A stretch of DNA of 60,000 nt from Tubulanus polymorphus (taxonomy: Eukaryota > Nemertea > Palaeonemertea > Tubulaniformes > Tubulanidae). The notes under the pieces were generated by a model. It made no database searches. It saw nothing but the letters and a program-made list of their open reading frames with translations, and was not told the origin of the DNA. Where the stretch lies: positions 3,970,501-4,030,500 of the forward strand of contig NC_134035.1 in assembly GCF_964204645.1 (NCBI RefSeq). Reading direction: 5' to 3'. Shown piece after piece: positions 24,515-38,638 of this stretch. The first letter of the stretch is position 1; every line of letters begins with the position of its first letter. Position numbers and translations under genes: made by a program.

Positions 24515-25730
24515 GAAAATATATACATACATACATGTTAACGTTCGGCGTGTTTTAAACCGCGTACATCATCTATTATGAACGATGACGAATGGAAGAT
24601 GTTTTCGATGTTTGAATATTTCATCGAGGTTGCGCCGGGATGTTCACGGAGAATGTCTAGGCACTCGATCTTATATACTAATTGTTAATATACGAGAAAG
24701 AATATCGCCGCCGAGTTGAACTCGGAAAAAATGGAATTCGAAGAAATCGTCATCCGATCTTCTATATATCCGATCTTCATATTATGTGTATACATATTAT
24801 ACCCGATAGAGTCGACATTTTGCTGCGGTTATTGCCGCTAATGCGCGCGGATTATGCGAAGATTGTATTTTGAAGAAACAAAAACTCATCTGCGCCGAGG
24901 CGTTCGAATCGTTTGTCGCGGTTATCTATTATGAAACGACGTAAAGGCGCATCGACGGCTTGCCGAATCTCGGGTTTCCGAATCAACCATCGCCGCCGCG
25001 GCGCGTGTTTCGTTGAAAATTTCATGACCAAATCCGCAACACCGCGCGCCAATCGAAAAAACACGTCTAATCATCACCGTCGACAACGGCGGGAATTGAC
25101 ACCTCGTTGAAGTATTTATTCGGAAGATTAAAAAGTTTTCCCATTATAGAAGTATGCTTATAATACAGATTAAGCCAAAGCGTCGATTGCCAATTTCTTT
25201 TCGTACATCAGGTCGTCTCCCACTGCGGAGATATAGAGTTAATGACGTCACGGGTATTGTTCGTTATTGGCCGTCACCGCTGTGACTTTTTACTTCGGTT
25301 AACTGTTTAAGCTGTACCCGCAAACGAGAGCGTACTTTTGGCTGGGTCAAGAATATCAAACATGTTAGATATTTGGCGAACGGCAAATCGCGCATTCTTC
25401 AGCTCGTGTGCGGGGGCCTTAACGCTTAACGTCGTGGCGTCGGATGCAAAACTTCTATAGCGTTAAAAGATGACGTCATCAAAAATATACAAAAATATAC
25501 ATGACTGTATTTCGTAATCAGGACTTATCGAATGTTTTGTTGCGTGCGGCGGTTCAGAGATTCGGAGAACGGTTCGTTATTTTTGCCTAATTTGTTATCG
25601 CGAGATGGAAAACGCTGTTGTCCGGATACGGACGAGCGAAACGATGTTTGCGATTATCTTCTACTCCGGTGGACATAGTAAACATGGAAATCCCGTGTAC
25701 GGAATTACGGATTGTTGCCATATTCGCCTA

Positions 25731-25758
25731 GCTGCTGCTGCTGCTGCTGCTGCTGCTG
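25731..25758. repeat. CTG trinucleotide run
   Basis: Nine GCT units in a row. In one forward frame it gives an alanine run within a 91-codon ORF, which shows no other coding sign. Confidence 0.9.
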
Positions 25759-26214
25759 ATCCGTTCAATGTGACGCTGATATCTCAGCCTTGCGCGCTTA
25801 TAGGAATCGCGTTGAGACCGAAAAAGAAAAGATCGAGTAAGAAACTTCTCCGGTTCGGTGAGGTGAAGGTCGGGCTATAAGTTGAGGTGAAGGTTGGACA
25901 CCAACCACCGCGCGTAGTGCGCATGGATGATATTTGAGAATGGAATTGTATTTCTGGAAAAAGAGTTCACTTTCTGGCCGTGACAAAACCCATCATCATA
26001 TACGATCAATATTAGAATGATTCAAAAGGTTATTCTTCTATATTCCTCGAGGAAACTTTCAACTTCTAACAATTCATTCTACTCATCATCCTCATCGTTG
26101 ACTTTGCGAATGAAAGTCTCTGTAAGTAAAGACAATGAGATATTGACATCGATTTCGATCGAGATTCTATAAGCAAAGTTCACCGTAATCCGTAAATCGA
26201 TGCGGGTGTGTAAT

Positions 26215-26572
<358 letters not shown>

Positions 26573-29500
26573 ACCATCACCCTAATCATAATATACGCAA
26601 CAGTCTTGATCATTCAGCAATTAAAACGATGATTAATCAAGATATTGGGATTAAACGACTTTGAAACGAGATTAGCCGTTATCTCGGCGAGGATTATAAG
26701 ATGCGCGTATCTCGGGCTTAGTGAATATATCTTATAGTATCTTAGTACCGATTGATAGATAAATCAGATACACTCACATGCACGCGCGCTCACTCACGAG
26801 GTCCCCTGTGAGTGTTACGCGATGTAATCTCATACCCAATCCGGGCTCGAGTCGTGTAATTAAAAGCGTCATATTTCGTTCGGCCGGAATTCCATCCCCG
26901 TATTGTGCAACTCCTGTCGCTAAACCGGGCTAAATACAACTGCCGTAATTGGAAATCTGAGCGCTCTATATAATTCGACGTATTATCGCATGACCAAGAA
27001 AAAAATCGCTCGGCATTTTGCGATGTATTAATTTTTGAAAGGAGAAAACGAGCCATCCATTAATTGTTCGCACGGTTGGATGGCGAATGAAGTCGATCGG
27101 TCCGCAGAGAATTGCAAGAAACAATCACCGAACAACATAAGCTATTCGAGGAAACCACGGTTAGAGCACGGGTGCATTAATCTAACATCAAGAATATAAA
27201 TCTAATTGATAAGAGTATGTAACAGAATTTGAGGTCAGATATTTAAGAAAGAAAAATATACAATAGATAATTGCAACTGGAACATTTTGACTCTGGCTTT
27301 CGACAAAATGGCAGCTTGGGGTTTGCTGTGGAGAAACAACTGGTTCCAACAGGCATCGTTCATTCCGTAGAGTCATTTCAGGTCAGATATTTTCAAGAAA
27401 AGAAAATCTAATAATTCTAACCGTTTGTGGGCGAGGTAGAGTTGCATAGCATAAGCGGTGGATGATGATGGGTTTATTGTAAAAAACATATGGACATAAA
27501 TGACCAAACCCTTGCTTCTCCGAGGCTATATTCCTTATATGTGTATTTAGCTGTGCTCGCTCCATTGCGCAAAACATATCTTGCTGTTGATACCAGTCCC
27601 TTCCTCTCTCGCACTTGACTGATCATTCGTAAAAACCTAAGATCGTTTCTCGGTTATGGAAGTATATGCGCGCACAGTCAAATGCCAGTAACAGGGCTAG
27701 AAAGTATGTATGTGACACTGGCCATACAACGCCTACCTACCTCTATTCAGAGTGTACTGCCACGACGCGATGCCAGAGAGTGAGAGCTATTGTAAATGAG
27801 ATAAAGAACTTCTCGACGGGTATCTCCGGTAAGCGTGTATAATAGTACTCGGAACCGAACGCGCCGTGGAGAGCTCGAACCACGCAGCCCCGGGGACGAA
27901 AAAGTGACGGACATTATATCCATCTCACAACCCGACGTCGAGTATCTCGTCTCGAAAGAACAGGAACGGCATTGTTATATGTCTATCTCAATAAAAATCT
28001 CAAGGAATTGTCTGATGATATGAAAAAGAATTCACGCGTGAAATACACGCCCGTATAGTCACGCGGGTTTGAGGTGTGCGTGCAAATCTCCAACATTTTT
28101 GCCTTTTTCGAAGATTTACCGGTACGAAATTTACTTCAGAAACGGAACGCATTTAGAGAAAGGCTTCTCATCGATTAGATGTATATACATTCGCTGTTTT
28201 TGACCACAAAGGGCCGCAGCTGAGAAATTACTACCAAATCTACTTTCGCCCTTTTTGCTTATAGATTCGGATTTGAAAACTCTGTCAAAACGTCTTTTTC
28301 TATAGCATTTACACGACAGAATTCTGCCTAATGATGATCATGAAAACGAATGGTGTTCAGTCCCTCCCTTCAAACAGCGATAACTGAAATAGTCCTTACG
28401 CATTGACCATCGTACATATTGATACAATGATATAAAATTAGCTCATTGTGTCAGTGGTTTGCACGTAATCATTGATCGGTCCTGAACTCTTGGGGGTCGG
28501 GCTTTACAAATGTTACTGATACGGATTCCAGACTGACCATTGTACGCGCAGATGTAGAGTATCAGTATCAATACGCTGGAGGCTGACTAGTCCTCCGTCG
28601 ATTTTCATTTCAACCGCGCCTTTATTTGGTATTAATAGCTGACCATCATTCTGTCAATTAAGGAATACCTCGGAGACGTAATCTGCTCATCTGCAATGTT
28701 TTATTAACCAGACCTGTGTCGAATCGGTCAACGAATGACAAACAGGTACTTTTGAGCTTAATTTGATTTTATGAAAAGTACTAGCTTTCGCTACTAGTGT
28801 ACAGTAGTATCGGGTAAATGAAGCATTCGTCGTTAAACCGATGAAGCTACTACGCACTAAGTAGCCAAAGCTCGTACTTAAAAATTAAATCGGGTTAACC
28901 TCCGAAGTACTATCTGTCTTTAAACGTGGCCTTCTTAAAATCTCATAACGATGTCAAAACTTATAAATCATTTCATGTAAAAATATCTCAAAAGATATCA
29001 AAACCATCTAACAAAATGAAATCGATTGCTTTTTTTCTATTGAAATTGAAAAGTTATGAATTAGTTTCAAGACCAGTCAAAGCTCGGTTTTGTTCCGTAG
29101 CTGCTCTGACGATTTACGAATTTCTGCCTTGCGATGACCTCCGTCATTATTCTTATAGATAGCTTTTTAAAATCTTTTCTCTACCCCCGACCATTAGCCT
29201 ACATTCGTTTTATTTCTATATGAAATAAAAAACTATGATATACAGAAGAATCTGCACAGCTAATCACCGCGCCAGAACCTCCCCGCCTCACCTGCGTCTC
29301 CGGACGCTTACTCGAGAATCAACGCTTTCAACTCCGCCGTCGTCAAAAGATGTCAAAACATTTATTTCGAAATATTAAATTGCGGAAATATTAAAGCCCC
29401 CGCTACGTTTCAGATCGGAATTCCGTTCCCTATATGCGGCGTGACACTAACATCTGACAGCTGTCTTCTCGGTTTAGGTTTAGAGCCATCATTTCAGCGG

Positions 29501-29689
29501 GTAGCTTAGAAAAAGTGAAGCACCTAAACGTCATCAAGCTTTTATACATTACGACTTTAAGTATTTGTCAGTGCGGTTTGTAGAGAGCCGTCGAAGAGCT
29601 GCAACTCGTAAACAAACAGGAGTCAGGTACAGTTCCGCAAGGTTATCGGTTGAGGATTGAGATTGCCTTATGTAAAAAAGTAATCTCAA

Positions 29690-29945
29690 ATCGAAAGACT
29701 GGTCTTAAGTGTAAGATGGCTATAGTACTCATACAATCTTCGACTGATCTTAAGTTGTTAAATGGCTATGGAATTAAGATGATATTAGACTTGTCTTAAG
29801 TTGTTAGATTGGCTTCAGTAGATCCAAAATGAGCTTAGATTGGTTTTAAGTTGTTTGATTGGTCATAGAAGCAAAATGAGCTTAGACTGGTCTGAAGTTG
29901 TCAGTTTAGCTATTAAGAACCAAAATGGTCATAGACCTAAGTCTT
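29690..29945 (+). repeat. ~50-bp minisatellite, locus 1
   Basis: Degenerate tandem units built on TTAGACTGGTCTTAAGTTGT and TAGATTGGCTATAGAACC, then AAAATGAGC. Spacing between successive CTTAAGTTGT blocks is about 50 bp. The same unit forms a second array at 47505-47900. Confidence 0.85.
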
Positions 29946-32900
29946 GACTGTGCAAATCCTCTCCAAGTTTTAATCAGGAACCATTCTGCATATACGGTGT
30001 CGTAGTTGAGTCTGGGTTCGCTCGCTCGGACGGGTTGGCAGGTTGGCGGGTTTGACGGGTTGGCAGGTTGGGTTGTTGCGCTATTCCGGTGCGGATGGGG
30101 AGTTCGAAGGCATCGGTTACACGCAAGAAGCCCATCGCATCGCGGCTAATTGAGTCGACGAACACCGACACGGTTTATGACAACTCGCACGGTAACTTTC
30201 GCATAATTAATTAACGATAGTACAACAACCAGAAAATCACCTGCACATCCGAACACTGATTCACTCCCCGCGGCTTAGTCACCCGCGGCGGCCTTTTTTT
30301 CGATCGGCGAACTTTGCAGAAGAAGTTTAGACGGTCGTCAATCTCTACGATTTACATCCTCGGAACTCGCCCGATCCATTAACGCGTTTCGGAAACATCC
30401 ACGCGTCCCGTTGGGTGCGATTACAAGTCGGTTTTGTTGTTTGGTTATTCCGCGTTTAATTCGATTTTAAAATAGTAAATTGTCCCCGGTTGTGGCGAAA
30501 GCCGTGTATGTAATGTTAGATGCGGGAGAGGGGTTTATTGCGCCGATGCCGACGGCTACAGAGGTCAGTGTGTACCGTCGAGGAATCGACATAAAACATT
30601 AAAACCAATAGCTGCTCTTTCATGGCCGAATGTAACAACGTTAGACACTCTGAACCGTTAAAACGATACGTATAAGCCATGGATTTTACCAGTCTTGAAG
30701 ATTAAAGCTAACATAATACATCGATAATGTTTGTTTTTTTTAATGATAAAACCTATGTTCATGCTCAGAGATAGAATATCCCTGTTCCTGAGGGTAGTTG
30801 TACAGACACGAGGCTTTGACAGCATAGAACGATATTTTTGGCCATTTTCGAATTATTCAAGTCATGAACGAGTAAGTCATGACTTTCGCTAGTCTGAAGC
30901 TACGAGCATCAAGTTTCTGACTCCATAAAAGCCGATACAATAATGTCTGTTTCATGTTGTGCCATTTCAGAGGTCGATTTGCACCATACATCATCAATAT
31001 TGGCGTTTCAAAGTAACAAAGACGAATTTGTAATTGAATAAATTTCGTGACTCTCATTTTCGATCTCATGAATTTTAATGTCTATTTGATAGTGAATTTT
31101 TCAGTGACATTTTCCTGTTCATGATAAAAAAAAACTTTATACGGCTGTATAGCGACTGTTCACGTAGCAGATGCGCTGAGGTCGCAATGTACAAAACAGC
31201 CATGTCGCGATTCGCTCGGGTGCAGATGCGCGATCGAAAATAACTCTCTTGTTATCAACGGTAGCTGAACATCGTCTGGAATCGACGATACGCGCCCGGC
31301 GTGAGAGAAGCGAAGATTCATTGACATGTTAGTAGTGGAATTACATCGCCCGGAGACACGGCACCGAACCGGCGGCCAGACACGGAGCTCAGTTCACCTG
31401 CCATTTGTCATTAGTTCGAACGGAAAACCGCGGAAATCAGATTACGAACCGGGGCTATACTGGTCTGTTTTATGGGATAATTTAATCATGCGACTGAGTT
31501 GTTAATGACAAGCAAAGGTCTGACCAGCTATCAGTATTTGTGCCCTTCGAGATTGCACACACGTACACAGCCGATGGGTCGTAGAAATAGCGTGTATACA
31601 GGTTACACCCGTGCTTCATACGGTAAAAACTACCCGCAACAAATTGAGTTTTTCCCCTCTAACTCTCCCCCTTTTCCCTTTCTCTCTCTCCTCTCTCCTC
31701 CCCTCTCTCCTCCCCTCTCTCCTCTCCTCTCCCCTCTCTCCTCACTCCTCTCTCCTTTCTTCTCTCTCCTCTCTCATCTTTCCCTTCGATACTTCTACTG
31801 TGATAGCGTGACTGTCGTAACAAAACAATTTCAACTATACATGGGGTATTTAAATAATTCATCCGCTAATTAACGTCCGGGCAGAGATCCAACTTGGGGT
31901 GGTTCCGACCGGATATAAACCACAGACGACGAATTTCAATCAGAGAACAATAATTTATATATATATATATATACAACACGAAAGATTCGGATTCAGCGTC
32001 GTCGCTATACATAGATTCCCCGATTACGACAATATTGACCGAACCTCTCAAAGCGTAGGAGATCGGTTAAATTAGACATAAGTTATAAACACGAACGGGT
32101 GGCTGGAAGGCGAGTTCCTGAACGCCTGAAACCGTGGGTAATACGTAGAAAGACTTTCATTGTGAATCGATGAATGGAGCTTTCATTTTCCTTCGGGGCT
32201 GCCGTGACTTCGCCGAGTTATTACTAATAATGTAATTACTAATTTATCGATTCGTTAATCTTTTATATACGCGAATAGGTGGCTAGAGTTTGTTCAACGC
32301 CGTCGGGACTCTTGAATCAGTGAATTACACAACTCGTTCAGACCAGCGGTAATAATGGCGGCCGCTGATGCAACCGGTTTTACCTTTACACGATGATTAA
32401 TCGTAATGTAGCGTTTATGTATAAAGCGCGCTCTCCTCCTCAACCCGTCCCCCATACTCGTCGTCTTCTCATCAGTATTAATAACTGTCCTGAAGTAATT
32501 ATTTTTCTGATCCAATGGGGAACCGCTTAAGCAGATTATGATCGGTGATCACGCGACTGCGGGGAACGAACGCCGCACCGCGCCCGTTGAGCACTGCGCA
32601 GCGCGGCTCTAAGTACTAGCCACGCCATCGATCCGTACCGGCCTGCGCGATACGATCTATTTTCCTTATCATAACATTTCACGCACGGAATAACGTCTAA
32701 TTAAAATCTCATTTGCCGTAATTCGTTTCGACGATAGGAAATGTTTGTTTTCGCTTTTTTTCTGCTTCATTTGCGGCGGCTTTTTTTCTCGACGTACACA
32801 ACGTATACATTCATTAACGGACGTGTCCCCGTGACGCCCGTCCTAGAGCTGAACGGTAGAGATTCGTTACATAATAATAATGGCAGCTATGTAGTGACCG

Positions 32901-33820
32901 CTGTCGAGGAGCCATCCGACATTCGGTCCGCCTTAAAGAAGCCGTATGCGCAATCTTCATTCCCTATGGTCGAATATGATAACTAGGGATGTAATAACAT
33001 CTCTATGAATACATCAGAAGACTTTTCATATATTATATACGTCGTTAAGTAGCCGGCAGCCGAGTCGGTCGAAGGTCTTATTCCGGCAAACCGAGTGGCA
33101 AAACGAGTGGCAAACGAGTGGCTAAACAACTCGAGACTGCGCCGCGATCGAGAAGTTTCTCTTCACTGTCGAACGCATTAATTCGGGGTCGTGACTCTGA
33201 ATCGTTGGCGAGATGATTATCAAATCGAATCGGAGTCGATTTAAAATGATATATCGACTGCTGGGTATCATCGCTTAATCCGATATGGCTTAACGGTTTC
33301 TGTGGTTTGCCGTCGTTTAAATCAGTCCCGCTTACACGCGCGCTCTCAGTTCTCCCTCTCTCCCTCTCTCTCTCTCTTCCTCTGTAACTCGCGGTGACTC
33401 ACTGACGTCGGTAGAAATAATGCCGAGATAATTCAATATCGGATGATATTCGTTGGAAGCGCCTGTTTCTAATTTCTGCGGAATTAGTTTAGGACGGTTT
33501 TGATTCGAGAGATTCTACTTGCTTCGTCAATGGCTGGCGGACATTTTGTCTATTCGAGTCAATCTCTCTCTCCGTATCTGTCCTCCGTGACGATCGCCAG
33601 GTTTTTTCTCCGTCGGTTAGTCTATCTGTTGTTCGGGGAAGATTGATGCGCGTACGGCGAATTAACGCGGTTTCTTCGAGATAATCATTGCAACCCTGTG
33701 ACGAGTAAAAAACAGTTCAACACCGTTCGAAAACCATACAAAAAAAAAACGAATAACGCGCTTGTCAACGAGAGCCTTGAAACTGCACCTGAAAAGATGC
33801 CATAACCGCCATAAACATCC
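29946..33820. other. Intron 1: no gene seen
   Basis: Includes a GGTTGGCAGGTTGG-type G-rich patch (30029-30076), a CT-rich tract (31661-31779), a TA run (about 31956-31974) and a short CT run (33353-33377). No supported ORF. Confidence 0.45.
31661..31779. repeat. CT-rich tract
   Basis: Imperfect repeats of CTCTCCTC and CCCTCTCTCC. ORFs rich in Ser, Leu and Pro (or Arg, Gly and Glu on the other strand) are artefacts of it. Confidence 0.9.
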
Positions 33821-33932
33821 GGATACGGTTCTATAGACTGGTATAACCTTTAACCCGGGGGCTAACTCAATTGATAATGAATCGGGTTAGCCCCCCAGGT
33901 TAATAGTAATACCAGTCTATATAACCGGGCCC
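33821..33932. repeat. ~110-bp palindromic element, copy 2
   Basis: The left part is GGTTCTATAGACTGGTATAA followed by TTTAACCCGGGGGCTAAC. The right part is GGGTTAGCCCCCCAGGTTAA followed by ACCAGTCTATATAACCGGGC. It is the same family as 17605 and 38529. Confidence 0.85.
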
Positions 33933-35146
33933 TGTTTATTACTAATAGCTTACGTTGAATTTCTTAAAATCGATGTCATTAACTTAAAGTTAATATTGTA
34001 ACGTTCTTTCTATGAATATCATTTGTTCTGTATTTGTTATTTTCTTGCTGTCTGCTGTGTACGAAACAAAGACTCTTAATCGTTACCATTATTATCATTA
34101 GGAGAGCGTGATATCGGAACTTTTTCCCGACGTAAATTTTGTGCGAAAGGCTTTTCTTGCAAGTCACATTCGTGTATATCAACTTCCAAATCTAGAGCTG
34201 ATTTTTCATTAATCGTCTTCAAGCGCACTTTATCATTCCGAATTTACATTACTAATCCTCGACCTCGCGTTAATGGCTGCTTCGCGGCTATATTTATCGC
34301 TTTCGATAAATACCGCGTATACACGACGAATGCCGTGCGACATTCACGCTTTACTCTATTGTTTCTATATAGCTGGATATTTTCTATTGAAATCTCGCGT
34401 CGTTCTCCGAGTTCGAAAAACGACCATCACGAAACGATCCGTTTTTCTCACACACGCGTGTTGGGTGTGGCCAGCATAAGGACAGAGAGCGTTCATAATA
34501 CGCACGTGTATATCATATACCGTTCACGATTCGCTACGAATTTCTTTCATTTGCGGCTAATGAAAAATCAAACTCGACTTTCTTCGGCGCCGATCCCATT
34601 TTCTTTTCATGTCGTTACCGTCGCCCTTTTCATTAGATAAGTTAATACGACGAGAAAGTGTATGCGTTCGTTTTTATCAGTCTTATAAACGTATCTCGCG
34701 CACGCGAAGTATTTATTAAACCATCTATATTTATAAACTCACTCGACTGTATGCGTATATTATATGAACATTGTGAAAAGGTCATTTCCAGAGCAAACAA
34801 GCGTCCATCAGGCTATATCAGGCTATATCGTCATATCAGGCTATATATCCAGATATGATGTTTCTTCTATCATTCACGAGCTGGAATGAATCGAAGGTTT
34901 TTTACGTGCTGTGAACTTGATCGTCTATAGACGTTTCGTTGCACAGATTCGAGGTCGGCTTCGTTAGCGATGAATTTGATATTTTCTTTAGACAGTCATC
35001 TATTGATCTATAAATCTCATATAGTATTAAATTAATTTTCTAGAGATTTAATAAGATAATTCAATCTTAAAATAAATTTATTTTCTTTACACAATTATCT
35101 ATACGTTAAGTTGCCGTATTTCGGTTATTTCTAATCTTGACGAAAA
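33933..35146. other. Intron 1: no gene seen
   Basis: A small triplication of ATCAGGCTATAT lies near 34808-34850. ORFs are under 105 codons with no recognisable family. Confidence 0.4.
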
Positions 35147-35243
35147 ACGCTTTGGGTCCGTGTTGAAATGATGACACGCTAAAATCCCACAATTTATACG
35201 CATATTTTCAACGTTTCGACTATAAATCCTTTATATAAAGTGC
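35147..35243 (-). repeat. GTCGAAACGTTG-family repeat, reversed fragment
   Basis: On the minus strand it reads ATAGTCGAAACGTTGAAAAT, then TTGTGGGATTTTAGC, and ends CATTTCAACACGGACCC. These are the blocks of copy 1 (8416) in the same order. It abuts the ~145-bp repeat copy 3 starting at 35247. Confidence 0.7.
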
Positions 35244-35246
35244 CGA

Positions 35247-35492
35247 ATTTTTTATCTTAAAATAGGGATTGTCCCTGTTATTTATTTTGCTGGTAAATTT
35301 CGTTTGATTTTTTCTATGAGTGTCCCTTACAGACCCACCACACCTGCCGGGAGCGAAACAGGGGGTTTGATTTTGAAATCGGAAATCGAAGTACAGATAT
35401 AGTTGTGTGATCGGCGGTCGAGTTTACAGAATCTTTTGCTTAAATCGAAGTACATAATCGGGAAATTCGGTTCCGGTTCATTCAAACAATCT
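35247..35492 (+). repeat. Dispersed ~145-bp repeat, copy 3 with extension
   Basis: The core (35247-35391) matches copies 1 and 2. About 80 further bases separate it from TTCCGGTTCATTCAAACAAT (ending at 35492), which in copy 1 follows the core almost directly. Either copy 1 has lost this piece or copy 3 has gained it. The full unit is therefore probably about 245 bp. Confidence 0.75.
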
Positions 35493-36994
35493 TATAGTGC
35501 CGATTTAGCGCAGTGGGCTATTTTTGGTTTTTCTTTTAAATTCTCCATCAAATTCTGTCTTGTATCTAAATCTAATTAGGATTTCATAAGTCAAATATTC
35601 TGTACGGCGGAAAACGAACGTCTCTTATATCGAGTAACATCTCCGAAACCCTAACGTCGTGTCACTTCAATATCACCGTGTTTCAATTCCAATCGTTTGT
35701 GGATCTGCGTCATTCCATATCGCTCGTAAAAAAAAATCGAACGGATATAGCGCACTGCATTTTCAAATAAATTCAATTCCGCTAAAGGTAAGATGATTGT
35801 TTCTAAGTAAGAAACATCCCGAATCGTTTATATCATACGTCGCATTGATCTTGCTATATCGTAAGTTCATAGTTTTTGAAGGTGAAGTTATATTTCAGGT
35901 ATAATGATAATCTAGACATTCGTTACATTGATAAAAAGCCCGCTAACTATAATAACTATACGGCGAGCCGATATTGGAGGCAAACGCAAAATACGCTCGA
36001 ATCCGATTATGCAAAGTGCTCTCTATCAAGAAATCATATTAAATATGACGATAATATCGCTGCGCGCACTAAGAGCTCAGTCTCGGCGCATATCTCGAAC
36101 GGAAAAAGCGCGCAGTCGTCGCGCGCGTGTGTATATATGGGTTTAAGCAAATTGGCCATTAACGTTAAGTTGTTTTCTGGCAGGGAAGATAACGAGATTC
36201 TGTCACTTTAATCCCGACCACTCCGAACGCGGTCGGATTAAAGATTGATCGGTAATGTACTAACTATACTAGCGCGCGCACTGTTCACCCTTTCAATTAT
36301 TGTACACTTCGGCTCTTGTTCGTATGCATTATAAGATTAGCAAACCATCAAAACTTCGCCCGCTTATAATGGACACGCGTAAAAGCCGCGCGATAAGGGA
36401 ACGTCATCCCGAGTTCAGGCGGGATGTCAATGCTTCGATAAAAACGTCGAAGTGCTGGCTGTCGACCTGCGACGCGACGCCCAGGGACACTGTGAGCAAC
36501 CGCATCCGTGGCCCAGCAACTTACTGGGCCCGAATAAGGGGATATTAGATCTAGCCAGTTGCTTTCCCGCGTATGTCGGGAATAATATTCAAAGATTATT
36601 TCCGAATGTTATATATGTATTTCATTGAGAGAATAAATTTTAATTGGTACGTGCTCATACAAAATTGAGCCACCAACTAAAAAGGTAATGCGCGTATCAA
36701 GCAGAAAAATTAATTCAATGGTTATCATAAAGGTTGTCTTTCCATTTGCTTATTAAGACGGGGCCTTCTTTACAAGTATTCCAGATTACTTTTAAATGGA
36801 TTTTGATTGTGCAATTCAACTTCAAATTTTGAGATTTGAGGTTTAAAACCTGAATTGTGACTTTTTCGTAGCAATCTAATCCCGTGCTTGCGTCGAGTCG
36901 GCGATCGCAGGTGTTGCGTGCGGGCGTTGGGTCGTAGGTCCACACAAGCCATCCTTAATGATATAAATAATTAGTAATTTTATTATTACATTAT
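35493..36994. other. Intron 1: no gene seen
   Basis: Short ORFs only. A small hairpin (TTTAATCC-CGACC against GGTCGGATTAAA) lies at 36208-36242. TTTAGCGCAGTGG near 35509 resembles a tRNA A box, but no matching B box follows. Confidence 0.4.
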
Positions 36995-37081
36995 AAAACT
37001 GTGGGCGAGAACTATCGTCTGGTCGAAAGGATATATATTATATACCCTTTTGACCAGACGATAGTTCTCGCCCACAGTTTT
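36995..37081. repeat. Nearly perfect hairpin, 41-bp arms and 5-bp loop
   Basis: The left arm, 36995-37035, starts AAAACTGTGGGCGAGAACTA. The right arm, 37041-37081, ends TAGTTCTCGCCCACAGTTTT. Arms match at 39 of 41 positions, and one of the two differences would still pair as G-U. The loop is TATTA. No second copy was noticed in the window. It may be a young fold-back insertion or a small-RNA hairpin; sequence alone does not decide. Confidence 0.9.
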
Positions 37082-38528
37082 CGAGCATGCAAAAGCCGTT
37101 AAGGTAACACTAAACCTCGGCTGACATCCATTTGTAAGTATTAAGCGAATAAATGCAATTACGAATATCATATATTGTATTCATCGTATACGATTATGAG
37201 TAAATGCGATATTCATCGAATAAAACGTGTCGTATTTCTGCAGGCGACAGAAATTCACGACACGGTATATGAAGAAGAATCTACTTTTAATCCCGTAACA
37301 TATGGCGTAACGTTCAATTATTAACGCACACGACTCCTTGTCTTACACTGGCGCAATTCAATTAGCCGTGTCGTTCATGAATTAACCATACACTATAGCT
37401 CGTACCGCTGATTTAAGGCCGTCTGATGCGACAGATGGTCTAACCGCATTAAGTCATAATTTCTGTGTTTGTAACGATTCGCTCCACTTAAGGCCTATAC
37501 GAGTAATTGATTTATCTTATATAAATATATAAACAAGTGTTTACAGGTGTGTTACTATAAACGCGTAGTTACGTTACCGCTAGGGGGAGCCACCCCCACG
37601 GGCGAACTTAGGTTATCGGAGTTAAGTCGACTATTTTGCGAACTATAAGTGAAACCAAATGTAGCCAGCGATTTTCATCAAAATAAAACCAGAGATAGTT
37701 TACCAATAACCCGCTTGGCAAAATCCGAACTAAAAAGAAAAACTCGAGATAACCGCAATCAGCTACGTTCCAACGATTTTCCTTAACAGGACCCGCACCC
37801 AGGATCTCCAACACTCAAGCCCCCTTACACCAAAGCGAACGGTGACCAGTCTTGATTTGACCAGTTCCGTATGTGGTTGACCTCTCAGGCTCGTGGGATC
37901 ATCATAGATTTTTTGCGAGGAGTCCTAGTTCGTGATTCGCTTATACCCTATAATCATTCTCAGATTACAAGCGTTTCTTAGACCCAGGAAGGCGCGACAG
38001 ATCAGCGCGGCAATTCTCTGCTTACAACAACGAGGAAAAACCCTGACGTTCCGGGTGAATCGTATATAGGAAGTACTTAGATAGGAAAACACGCGTCGAA
38101 TGTGTGCGCAGTCGGCTCAAAACAAATTCTAATATCCTCCCGGTATACGAGGCGAATATCTCCTGCATGTGTCTCGTCGCTGCGTTCACGTCGATCCCTC
38201 CCCCGAGACCGATTCCGACGACGAGGTTATACTCTTTTAATGCTTATCATTGCGCACGAGAAAATGAGGCGAAATGCTCTCGTCGACGCGTTCGTCGCGT
38301 CTCCTCTGTGAAGACTTTTTAAGTCGGAAGAAAAAAAAAGAATTTTTAAGGCGAGTCCAGGGAGATGAAATATGTCCCGTGGTATTTGAACTCATGACGT
38401 AGCCGAAGTTAGAACAGCTATGTTTGAACTATTTAGACATTTTTGGATGTGATTCCTTTTGTATTCTCCTATATCCAAAACTATTAGTTTTCGTCTAAGC
38501 TGCCCTGAAATTGGTGGCTTAAACATCC
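37082..38528. other. Intron 1: no gene seen
   Basis: Short ORFs on both strands (up to 72 codons) with no family resemblance. A G/C-rich patch, GCTAGGGGGAGCCACCCCCA, lies near 37580. Confidence 0.4.
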
Positions 38529-38638
38529 TGGGCCCGGTTTTATAGATTAGTACTATTTTTACCTGGGGGCTAACTTGATTCATTTTCACTTGAGTTAACC
38601 ACCGGGTTAAAGGTAATACCAGTCTATAAAACCGGGCT
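38529..38638. repeat. ~110-bp palindromic element, copy 3
   Basis: The left part is GGGCCCGGTTTTATAGATTA followed by TTACCTGGGGGCTAAC. The right part is GTTAACCACCGGGTTAAAGG followed by CAGTCTATAAAACCGGGCT. The arms diverge slightly from each other. Confidence 0.85.

Noticed and set aside
35505-35580. Possible tRNA or SINE promoter (TAGCGCAGTGG resembles an A box)
   Set aside because: No B box at the right distance and no cloverleaf could be drawn.
38380-38400. TTTGAACTCATGAC, like a tRNA T-arm
   Set aside because: No acceptor stem or D-arm around it on either strand.
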